Below are positions 21,610 to 31,619 of a stretch of DNA of 64,000 nt, one piece after another. Origin of the DNA: Leuctra nigra (lineage: Eukaryota; Arthropoda; Insecta; Plecoptera; Leuctridae); the NCBI GenBank assembly GCA_934045905.1, contig OW203763.1:48162775-48226774 (forward strand), given 5' to 3'. Every line of letters begins with the position of its first letter. Position 1 is the stretch's first letter. The translations under genes were made by a program, and so were the position numbers. The notes under the pieces are model-generated. The model had not been told where the DNA came from and did not search any database. It saw only the letters and a list, made by a program, of their open reading frames with translations.

Positions 21610-23466
21610 AGCACTGGCATGATGTTGATGTGTGTTGCAGGGCTCGCAAGGTATATGTCGGCGGCCTGCTCTTCTACAGCACTGGCATGATGTTGATGTG
21701 TGTTGCAGGGCTCGCAAGGTATATGTCGGCGGCCTGCTCTTCTACAGCACTGGCATGATGTTGATGTGTGTTGCAGGGCTCGCAAGGTATATGTCGGCGG
21801 CCTGCTCTTCTACAGCACTGGCATGATGTTGATGTGTGTTGCAGGGCTCGCAAGGTATGTGTCGGCGGCCTGCTCTTCTACAGCACTGGCATGATGTTGA
21901 TGTGTGTTGCAGGGCTCGCAAGGTATATGTCGGCGGCCTGCTCTTCTACAGCACTGGCATGATGTTGATGTGTGTTGCAGGGCTCGCAAGGTATATGTCG
22001 GCGGCCTGCTCTTCTACAGCACTGGCATGATGTTGATGTGTGTTGCAGGGCTCGCAAGGTATATGTCGGCGGCCTGCTCTTCTACAGCACTGGCATGATG
22101 TTGATGTGTGTTGCAGGGCTCGCAAGGTATATGTCGGCGGCCTGCTCTTCTACAGCACTGGCATGATGTTGATGTGTGTTGCAGGGCTCGCAAGGTATAT
22201 GTCGGCGGCCTGCTCTTCTACAGCACTGGCATGATGTTGATGTGTGTTGCAGGGCTCGCAAGGTATGTGTCGGCGGCCTGCTCTTCTACAGCACTGGCAT
22301 GATGTTGATGTGTGTTGCAGGGCTCGCAAGGTATATGTCGGCGGCCTGCTCTTCTACAGCACTGGCATGATGTTAATGTGTGTTGCAGGGCTCGCAAGGT
22401 ATATGTCGGCGGCCTGCTCTTCTACAGCACTGGCATGATGTTGATGTGTGTTGCAGGGCTCGCAAGGTATGTGTCGGCGGCCTGCTCTTCTACAGCACTG
22501 GCATGATGTTGATGTGTGTTGCAGGGCTCGCAAGGTATATGTCGGCGGCCTGCTCTTCTACAGCACTGGCATGATGTTGATGTGTGTTGCAGGGCTCGCA
22601 AGGTATATGTCGGCGGCCTGCTCTTCTACAGCACTGGCATGATGTTGATGTGTGTTGCAGGGCTCGCAAGGTATATGTCGGCGGCCTGCTCTTCTACAGC
22701 ACTGGCATGATGTTGATGTGTGTTGCAGGGCTCGCAAGGTATGTGTCGGCGGCCTGCTCTTCTACAGCACTGGCATGATGTTGATGTGTGTTGCAGGGCT
22801 CGCAAGGTATATGTCGGCGGCCTGCTCTTCTACAGCACTGGCATGATGTTGATGTGTGTTGCAGGGCTCGCAAGGTATATGTCGGCGGCCTGCTCTTCTA
22901 CAGCACTGGCATGATGTTGATGTGTGTTGCAGGGCTCGCAAGGTATGTGTCGGCGGCCTGCTCTTCTACAGCACTGGCATGATGTTGATGTGTGTTGCAG
23001 GGCTCGCAAGGTATATGTCGGCGGCCTGCTCTTCTACAGCACTGGCATGATGTTGATGTGTGTTGCAGGGCTCGCAAGGTATATGTCGGCGGCCTGCTCT
23101 TCTACAGCACTGGCATGATGTTGATGTGTGTTGCAGGGCTCGCAAGGTATATGTCGGCGGCCTGCTCTTCTACAGCACTGGCATGATGTTGATGTGTGTT
23201 GCAGGGCTCGCAAGGTATATGTCGGCGGCCTGCTCTTCTACAGCACTGGCATGATGTTGATGTGTGTTGCAGGGCTCGCAAGGTATATGTCGGCGGCCTG
23301 CTCTTCTACAGCACTGGCATGATGTTGATGTGTGTTGCAGGGCTCGCAAGGTATATGTCGGCGGCCTGCTCTTCTACAGCACTGGCATGATGTTGATGTG
23401 TGTTGCAGGGCTCGCAAGGTATATGTCGGCGGCCTGCTCTTCTACAGCACTGGCATGATGTTGATG
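21610..23466 (+). repeat. 68-bp minisatellite made of the exon-8 splice acceptor and exon start, 27.3 units
   Basis: Unit: 58 nt matching the start of exon 8 (GGCTCGCAAGGTATATGTCG through to TTGATG) plus TGTGTTGCAG, the intron end. The array is 27 full units plus 21 nt. Five units (starting about 21836, 22244, 22448, 22720, 22924) have GTATGT in place of GTATAT, turning the Tyr codon to Cys and making a stronger AAG/GTATGT donor-like site 10 nt after the acceptor. One unit has TTAATG. Because 68 is not a multiple of 3, reading through from any upstream acceptor reaches TGA in the next unit. Confidence 0.95.
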
Positions 23467-23583
23467 GCTTGCACGCAGAACCGCTTCGGAGTAATTCTCT
23501 TCTCCTGGACAGCTGGTGTCATGTACTCCACTCTCTTCACCATGCCGTATCTTCTCATAGCACACTACCACTCATCAGACACG
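23409..23583 (+). CDS. SLC45-like transporter, exon 8 (TM9-TM10)
   Basis: Acceptor GTGTTGCAG at 23400-23408, donor ACG/GTAATG at 23584. It encodes ARKVYVGGLLFYSTGMML, MACTQNRFGVILFSWTAG and VMYSTLFTMPYLLIAHYHSS, then DT. The AGVMYSTLFTMPYLL segment is diagnostic of SLC45. Its first 58 bases are the exon part repeated in the 68-bp minisatellite just upstream; only this last copy continues into MACTQNRF. It ends in phase 0; no following exon was found. Confidence 0.92.
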
Positions 23584-24017
23584 GTAATGACATTACTATT
23601 GACATCCGTTGTATGAAATTTTACTCAATATTCAAGATTTATAATGACATTTTATTACCTACTTCTGTTTGCGATTAAATCATGTATACACATTTAATAT
23701 ACGACTTTCAGAAGAATATTGTTGCATTTTGTATGGTTTCCCTGCAATCTGGGAAAATGTGAGACGAAGTCAGCCGGACGTGTTAATAATTTGGCCTTAG
23801 TATATACATAAGAACGAGGCGGCGTGCTTTGACATCATACATTGACGATAGACAAACAAAGAATAGTTTGTAAATGAGTTTACAAACTCAATTCTAGTTA
23901 TATTTGATGCTAATTGTGATACTATTAATGGCTAATTGTTAGAACCTTTTATCTGATTTTTTTTTATAAAAGTCTAAAATTTATGAATTACTTAAAGATT
24001 TAACCAAAACTAATGGG

Positions 24018-25611
24018 CAGTGTTGGGACGTATCTAGATACGTTTTGTGTATCTATATCTATATCTAGATACAATTATTTTCACGTATCTGTATCTGTAT
24101 CTGTATCTGTATCTAGATACAAATATGACTGTATCTTTGTATCTAGATGCGTAGATACATATATTTACAAAATACCGGGAGGCCCCAAAAAAACGTCCAA
24201 TTGGCGAGACACCGCTATGAAGAAACTACTGCAGATATTATTCCGGAAATTTCACATTTTATAGCAAACATACCGATGTTTGATGTGTGAAAGTTTCAAA
24301 ATAATTTCTTTAGTAGGAAAAAATTTGGTTGTCGATAAATCGATTATGTGGAGCTCAAAGAGCGCACATTCAGAAAAGTCCAATGACATGGAGACGTATA
24401 TTTTCAACATAACATGATGAGTTCAGACTGAAAATTTCAAATGTTATTCAAAATATATTACTATCTATTGTATACACATTTCAATACATTTGAATCAGTG
24501 GAACGAAAGTTATGGCATCTTGAAGTTGAGCTTAAAGACAGAAAATACGGGAGTTAATTTCACTTCTAAAATAATAGCATGTGAAATAAAACTTGAGAAA
24601 TTATCACTGTGTATTCTGCTTTTTAAGCGCAAATTTTAGATAACATAACTTTTGTTACATTGATTAAAATGAATTGAAATTTTTACACAGCCGATAGTAA
24701 TATATTTTGAATAACATATGAAATTTTTAGCTTCATATCGTCAGCAGTTTTGAGTAAACAGCGTCCCGGCCATTGGACATTTCTTGACGCGTGATTTTTG
24801 AGCTCCATATAATCGATTTTTCGACAACGAAATTCGAAACGCTGTAACTTTTTTCCTATATAAGTTATGGTGTTAAAACTTTCACATTTTAGACCTTAGT
24901 ATGCTTTGTATAATTTGTGTAATTTTCAGCCTGATATGAGCAGTAGTTTCGTCACAGTGATGTCTCGCCTGTTGAACGTTTTTTTGGGGCCACCCGGTAA
25001 ATTATCAATATCGTTTGCTGGTCCGGCTATAATTATTATAAGTTCTCATTTGCTTTACAGTTCAGTGCAGAAGAATTTACAAAACTAATTATCAGTTATA
25101 TACTGTCGGTTTATAATTGTTATCAGTACCCATTTGCTGTTCAGTTCAGAAGAATTTACAAACTAATCAGGTAATAATAATCAATATTGTACGCTGTTCA
25201 GTAAATAAATTATCTGTAGTAGGTTGGTACTCATTTGATGTTCAGTTCAGAAGACATTACAACATAACTATGAACATTATTTGCGGTTGTTCATAATAAA
25301 CTTTGATTAGCTGTACAGTTTAAACAATTTATTTAGAAAAATTATGAATTCAATTGTTTTGCGTTCAGCGAAATAAATCTAGTATCATCAATATCTATTA
25401 TATGGAAAATATAAAAAATTGGTTAGCCTAACACTGCCTTGAAAATGTATCTATGTATCGACAGTTATATCTAGATACATATTTTTGTATCTTGTATCTG
25501 TATCTAGATACGATTTATAATTTGTATCTATATCTGTATCTAGATACAAATATCCACCTGCATCTGTATCTGTATCTAGATACAAAATAAAACGTATCTG
25601 ACCCAACACTG
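24018..25611. mobile_element. TATCTAGATAC-rich hAT-like MITE, copy 2
   Basis: Ends CAGTGTTGGGACG and CCCAACACTG; flanks CTAATGGG and CTAATGGA (7 of 8). Same internal sequence as 4752-5977 apart from different nested insertions: this copy contains 24175-24997 and has the empty site for the 5027 element. Confidence 0.9.
24175..24997. mobile_element. CCGGGTGGC palindromic element, copy 2, nested
   Basis: Flanked by TA (24173-24174, 24998-24999). Ends CCGGGAGGCCCC and GGGGCCACCCGG. Closely similar to 15788-16618, inserted inside the TATCTAGATAC element. Confidence 0.88.
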
Positions 25612-26240
25612 CTAATGGATTGAGACGAAATTATAAATTGATACAGTTTATATACCTGATCCTGAACGTTTTGGATTTTGATAGATACAAGGTTCTGACA
25701 TAGTCAACGATATTGGATTTCTCAATTGTCAAAAGTACCAAACTTAAATATTACAAATTTACAAGTGGTGGCAGACGAAGGATTATATCTTATTTCTCTG
25801 TAATGCTTTGTATATACAAACAATACTATTATTTACATACATTGAACATGCAAGAACTGGACAAGCTCAGTGAATTACATCCCAATCTTTCCCCTGTCAG
25901 TGAGCCTGTGCAAATGCAAGTCCAAGCGGAAATTCCACCTGACCACGACTAATCTTGTGAGACATTACTTCAGTTCTTGTCACCCCTGTTTAGTCCATAG
26001 TTTTAGTATTAATTACATACTTTATTATTCTTTTTAAGCTATAGTTAGGTTTAATTTCATAACGATAATGTACTACTCTACTTTAAGGAACAAAAACTTC
26101 ATGAAAATAGCTCATAAATACAAGGTCCCTCTTGCCAAGTTATGATGAACTGAAAGAATACGTTCAGTCAAATAATATTGATATTATGTGTCGAACCGAA
26201 ACATGGCTAAACCCAGTTTATGACTCTAAGTATATTGACA
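25612..26240. other. No gene supported
   Basis: An open frame at 25713-25952 ends in a plausible-looking Leu/Pro/Glu-rich stretch (LSELHPNLSPVSEPVQMQ) but has no recognised domain or splice context. From about 26100 a short run reads like a decayed LINE endonuclease start (a frame with NIDIMCRTETWLNP near 26170). Confidence 0.35.
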
Positions 26241-27055
26241 TTGTACAAAAACAAAAACTTGTATATAGACTGCCAAGCACCTTTCCCCCTAAAAGGATTA
26301 AGATATAAAAGAAGGTCCCAGCAATAATATATTGTTGAAACATATTCGCACTTAAAATTTGTGAAATCATTTCGCCCAGTTACTGCCGCCAAGCACAACA
26401 TTATAAACCAAACATTGTGCCCAAATGTATTTGGGCTTTTGTATTTTTTTTTTAAATATTTAAAATTAAATTTAAAAAAAAATTGAAAGTAAAAAAAATA
26501 AAAATAAAGCTTGGCGCATTGAATTTGAACCGTCACGTTGACTTCTTCCTACTTCTCCTTCATCATCTTCTTCTTCCTTCTTTCTTTCGTCGTCTCCTTG
26601 GTCGCCATCTTCTTTTTATGTTGCCCCCTCCTTGCCACAATGCGCCAAGCTTTATTTTTAATTTTTTTACTTTAAATTTTTTTTAAATTTAATTTTAAAT
26701 ATTTTTTTTTAACTTTGTATTTCAGGTTATGTAAAAAAATGTTTTTAAATTGATTTTGTTAACGTTTTTAACATTTGAATACTTTCTATTTTTCGTTTTA
26801 AATGATTAAAATTGTTTTAAAGTTTATACTTTGATGGTTCACATAGAGATTTTCTCAATCTTACATTTGGGCACAATGTTTGGTTTATAATGTTGTGCTT
26901 GGCGGCAGTAACTGGGCGAAATGATTTCACGAATTTTAAGTGCGAAAATGTTTCAATAATATATTATTGCTGGGACCTTCTTTTATATCTTAATCCTTTT
27001 AGGGGGAAAGGTGCTTGGCACTGGCAGTCTATATACAAGTTTTTGTTTTTATACA
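26241..27055. mobile_element. Nested palindrome with GCTTGGCGCATTG core
   Basis: Outer arms of about 200 bp: AACTTGTATATAGACTGCC at 26255 pairs with its complement at 27023, and the pairing continues through CCTTTCCCCCTAAAAGG and the AGCACAACATTATAAACC region. A second palindrome sits inside (about 26440-26530 with 26630-26730) around GCTTGGCGCATTG/CAATGCGCCAAGC. The middle 100 bp is CT-rich and unpaired. Foldback-type element, no coding capacity. Confidence 0.8.
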
Positions 27056-27865
27056 ACAAATCACATGAGGTAAAAGTTTATAGCAGCTTTCATTGATGAT
27101 TGAGTGTTACCTGTCATTATGTTAACGCCAACAATGTCACTTCTTGTCTAAAGTTTCTGTTTTTCTTCCAATAGTTCCAAAGTTATAGTATAACGAAAGG
27201 GTCAATTTCTTTTGATTGAATAGAGTTTTCTCAACATTTAAATTGTTAAAAGTTCAAAACTTTGAATCCTGTGAATAACGTAAATTGTAGGTGTATTGTT
27301 CCGGTGTAGACCGGAATTTGTGCGTCATCTCGTACTACGCATATTTGTTGCCAATTGGTAAACTGAAAGGTTCACGAAAGGATGGTAAATGCGTTTTCCT
27401 CAATTTTAAATTCTTCCAGGTTCACTTTTTTATGTCATTTAAACTCAATTGGTAAAGCGTGCAGGTGTTTACAACACATTTTAAATAAAATCAGAATGGT
27501 TTTTGGAAGGCAATGTAACATAAAAGAACTTATAGTTACTAAGTTAACTTTCCAGTTCCTGGAAACTTTCCAGGTAACTTTCAAGTTCTTTATTTGAACG
27601 GAACTAGGAACTGAAACTAGTTACTTTTTGTTCAATGGAACTGGAACTAGTTCCTTGTTTGAGGAACTTACCCAAAACTGCTGTTTAGTTATAGTGCCGC
27701 ACCATGGATTTTACCGCAATTTCTTCATCCAGCGGTTTGAAAACGTACCAAAAATTGGTTATGCAAAATATGTATATTTAATTTTCTATTACATAGGGGT
27801 GGTTTCTTAAAATCGGGGGATGTTTGCGTAAAGGTGAAAGTACCGTACGGTATGGGTTATTTCAA
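27056..27865. other. No gene seen
   Basis: AT-rich; short open frames at 27382-27597 and 27628-27810 have no recognisable domains. Around 27540-27670 a GGAACT/AGTTCC motif is repeated. Confidence 0.4.
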
Positions 27866-27873
27866 ATAGAATG

Positions 27874-28285
27874 CAGGCGCGGTTTTAGGGGGTGGCTGGG
27901 TGGGCTGTGGCCCACCCAGAATTTTCTCTTCATGCTTATAATTAGTATCATTCTGTATTAAAAAGTCCATTTACAACAAAATTAAATATTTAAATATGGC
28001 TAAAATCTACAAATTATATTTTTAAGTGCAACCAAAGTTGGGTATTTTCCTCCCTAAGCTAGATTAGGTGGCTGTTTTATATTTAATGTGATGGTGTCTC
28101 TAAATTTAGTTTCAAATTCAGGGAAATTTATTCCGAAAACGCTCAAAAACGCTTCTAGGATCATCAATTTTCAAAAAATCCCTGCGGAGCGGTTGGGGGG
28201 CCTTGCCCCCCAAACCCCCCGCGGGTCGTGTTTTTCACAAAATTTCGTCTGCCCACCCACATTTTTGGTCCTAGAACCGCGCCTG
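27874..28285. mobile_element. 412-bp hAT-like MITE
   Basis: Ends CAGGCGCGGTTTTAGGGG and CCTAGAACCGCGCCTG; perfect 8-bp duplication ATAGAATG at 27866-27873 and 28286-28293. Inner sequence has GGCCCACCCAG and GTCTGCCCACCCAC in inverted orientation. No coding capacity. Confidence 0.93.
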
Positions 28286-28293
28286 ATAGAATG

Positions 28294-29090
28294 TGTATGT
28301 CAAATTTTGTTTGAGACGGTCAAAGGGTGTATAAGGAGTATAATATAAGAAAGAACGTTCATACCAAGGAGCTTTTTCCTGGGTTATACATCGAGACACT
28401 TATACTTATTTCAAAGGAATTACGGCAAAGGATGTGGCCATTTGATACTGCCTTGTTGTGAAAATTGATTTTGAAGATTTCAATCTAGAATTCCTTTAAG
28501 ATTAACTATCTGAGCCACCTGGTGTGAATGAGTAGGACGTATATCATCAACACTAAACACACCAACAGACGAACAAACCAACAAAGAACGGTCAACCTGA
28601 ATATACTGACTGATTGCCATGATACCAGAGAAGCTAAAGCACTATTTTTGCCGGAGAACAGTCACACAATCCTAGATCACGCTTATAAATAAATTCCCTA
28701 AGGTGTCGACCGCTTCCATCGGTAGTATGTAATTAATTAAACATCAATGTACCTAAACATATTTTGTTTAAATCTCACTAAACGACAATTTACATAAAAA
28801 AATCTCTAAAAAAATCTCTATTTTGATTTAAATAAAAGAAAAAATATATGATAACAATGAGAAAAAATAGTAACACGAAGCGTTTTTTATCACCTCGGTC
28901 CCATTCAGTGCGTACCTATACATTAAAAAAACTGTTGCTCGTCAAGCCTAAGTGAAAAAAAACATTGTTTAGGTAATAAAATATCACTTTATCCATTCTA
29001 AAGGAAAACACATGTCATATACAAGCAAATGTTCAATTTGTTTTAAAATGTACCAAATAACCAAATGTTTGGCTCCGAGTTATTTTATTA
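28294..29090. other. No gene seen
   Basis: AT-rich sequence between the MITE and the LINE. No open frame above 60 codons and no RNA gene recognised. Confidence 0.4.
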
Positions 29091-29263
29091 TTTATTGTGT
29101 TAAAACAGCTGCATAGTGCTTCCAACTCTCGTGTAATCGTGGAGAAGAAGTGTGGTGATCCTTGGACAAAAGTCTTGTTCGCTGAAGAACTTTTAATAAT
29201 CAATAAATGTGACATTTCATGCTGGGTGTTTGTGTTGCGTGAATATCCTAGGGCGGGCTTGCG

Positions 29264-30300
29264 TTGTGTTCATGGCGTGCTGGGTTCTCGAGTCTGGGTA
29301 GTTCAGCACTTATTATGTTATGCGGTGACATTCAATTAAACCCTGGCCCATCTCAGTGCTACCCTTCTGAGTTATCAATGTACTGTATGAATGCTAGAAG
29401 TATTGCAGATAAAAAGCTGTCCGGTTTCAACTCTTTTTTAGACGACAACAGTGACTTTGATGTGATTTGCGTGACAGAGACTTGGTTGCATCGTGATGTA
29501 TTTAACGGTGAAGTCTTGGACGATACTCAATACAATGTGTTTCGTGGTGATCGGAAACAAAACGAAGTGAAATTTCGTAAAGGAGGAGGCGTGATGCTCG
29601 CAGTAAGTACCAAGTATGACTCTAAGAGGCATGAGGACCTTGAGACTTTGGAATGCGAACTATTGTGGGTTGAGCTTAATCAGAGTCAAAACTCTCGTAT
29701 GTTACTTGGAGTTTGCTATATCCCCGATCCGTCTGTCGTGAATCTAGACTATTTACATTCGTCATTAACGCAAGTGACTTTGAATGCTAATCCTGGGGAT
29801 TATGTCGTGTTGTGTGGCGATTTTAATATGCCGAATATATGGTGGAAGTGTAGTGATGATGGATCTGGTTTGCTCGAATCTGGAACAAACCTACCACCTA
29901 CGCCCCTGGACACAGCATTCCTGGGCATCATCGCGGAAATGAACTTGCAGCAATGCGTACCGTTCCCTACGCGTCAAACTAACTTCCTTGACCTCTTGTT
30001 TGTAAACAACGCTGATATTGTGACAACAGTCAAACCAGTCCCACAAGCAGTGAGATCAGACCATGATGCATTCCATTGCATTCTCTCTTTCCCACCTGCT
30101 GAAACCAGGCGTCAGGCAATTGGGGAACGCCTCAATTGGAAGAATGTTGACTATGACGTGTTATCTGGTTCTGGTGTCTTCTTCGATAGCCCGTGGAATC
30201 GTGTATACACGTGCAGCGATGTGGATGATAAGTGTGACGTGTTTTACGAGCTCGTCAACAAGGGCATTCGTGACAGTCCCTGTGCTGAAGGTCAATGCAG
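29264..30300 (+). pseudogene. LINE-1 endonuclease domain with 2A-like motif
   Basis: Open from about residue 1: LIMLCGDIQLNPGP (a 2A-like D-I-Q-x-N-P-G-P), then the APE endonuclease with SMYCMNARSIADK, ICVTETWL, VVLCGDFNMPN and AVRSDHDAFHC. The catalytic Asn/Glu/Asp/His motifs are present. The frame shifts near 30280 into the 30063-30740 frame. Confidence 0.85.
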
Positions 30301-31617
30301 CGAAATACCCTGCCTGGTTTGACAACGAAACAATTGATGCCCTGAAGGACAAGAACAGGGCATATCGTAGGTGGAAATCGTCTCTGAGTGAACATTCCCG
30401 CGTAGAGTTTCAAGTAAAGAGAGCACATTTCAAACTAATTAAGGTGGAGAAGTATGAGGCATATATTTCTAAAATTGACTCTGCTTTGAACTATGATCCA
30501 TGTGCTCTGTGGAAATTTGTTCGGAGGAAGACTAGATCACCAAGAGTGCCTGTGGAGGTTGTTTATAACGGTATAAACGCGCATGACCCCCAATCAGCTG
30601 CACAGCTGTTTGCTAACTTTTTCAACACTAAGTTCCTTCCGCCACGGGATGCGCAGAGCCCTTACCTAATGTTAAGTCCAACAATACTAACTCTCTTTCC
30701 AACATACAAGTGGAGCAAACGGAGATTGAAGAATGCTTAAAAACACTGAAGAATGGAAAATCCCCTGGTCCGGATGGGATTCCTGTTGCCGTGTTGAAGA
30801 AATGCAGACACTCTCTCTCTCAACCGATAACTGATATTTTTAATTGTGCTCTCCGTACGGGTGTCTTCCCTAAAATGTGGAAATTAGCAAATGTTGTTCC
30901 TGTACTTAAAAAAGGGAGCCGTTTTCAGGTGATGAACTATCGACCAATATCATTGCTATGTATTTTATCAAAAGTTTTTGAAAATGTTCTCCATAGACAT
31001 ATTTATAATCATGTATCCCAATGTATTTCTCCAGAACAACATGGATTTGTCAAAGGTCGCTCTACAGGTACAAATCTATCAAAATATACTAGCTTCATTG
31101 CAATGCATATGAATAATAGGACACAAGTAGACTCCATTTATACGGATTTTTCGTCTGCTTTTGACAGTGTGGATCACTCTCTGCTGCTCCACAAGTTGAG
31201 AAATTTTGGAATAGACGCCAATTTACATAGATTGCTCACAAGCTATTTATTACACCGTACTCAAATAGTTACCATTAATTCAGGTAGTTCATCATCTGAG
31301 CTTGTGACGTGAGGTGTCCCACAAGGGTCTATCCTTGGGCCCTTGCTATTTGTTTTATTTGTAAATGACCTTCCTTCTTGCTTCAAATACGCTACTTCTC
31401 TTATGTACGCTGATGATTTGAAGCTTTTTCGTCCTATTACGAGTCAGCAGGACTCTGAGCGACTGCAACAGGATATCATGCGTCTTTCGCAATGGTGCAT
31501 GACATGGAGTTTACAGTTAAATTTGTCAAAGTGCAATGTAATAACATTCACTAATAGGAAAAACTATTCTCTCAACAATTACAGTCTGGATGGTACTAAC
31601 CTCAGTCGAGTAAAACA
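30283..31617 (+). pseudogene. LINE-1 linker and reverse transcriptase
   Basis: Linker with PAWFDNETIDALKDKNRAYR, then RT: LKNGKSPGPDGIP, MNYRPISLLCILSKVFE, EQHGFVKGRSTGTNL, YTDFSSAFDSVDH (A motif), a stop at 31310, then SLMYADDLKLF (catalytic YADD). Interrupted after LSRVKQT by the foldback element. Confidence 0.88.
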
Positions 31618-31619
31618 AA

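Larger units (their letters stand above)
9966..23583 (+). other. SLC45-family MFS transporter gene (locus overview)
   Basis: Eight exons chain into one frame with no phase conflict: 10070-10332 (or from 9966), 10778-11077, 11678-11779, 15458-15675, 19519-19644, 20184-20378, 20692-20822 and 23409-23583, about 503 codons. The product is an SLC45-type major-facilitator transporter, a family known for H+-coupled sugar (sucrose/glucose) transport in membranes. Hallmarks are MGIEFAYAAETAFVSP in TM1, the RLPWGRRRP loop between TM2 and TM3, ACQSPARAYLLD in TM4 and AGVMYSTLFTMPY near the end. Introns 3 and 7 contain exon-derived minisatellites; introns 2 to 8 hold many transposons. The last transmembrane helices are not in the window as far as I can see, and the very N-terminus is uncertain. 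Confidence 0.9.

Noticed and set aside
21632..23458. A ladder of 64-codon frames in the 68-bp array
   Set aside because: Repeat artefact; all three frames are briefly open because the unit length is not divisible by three.
338..23466. CRISPR-like interpretation of the regular arrays
   Set aside because: Units are directly abutting without unique spacers, and the window is clearly eukaryotic.
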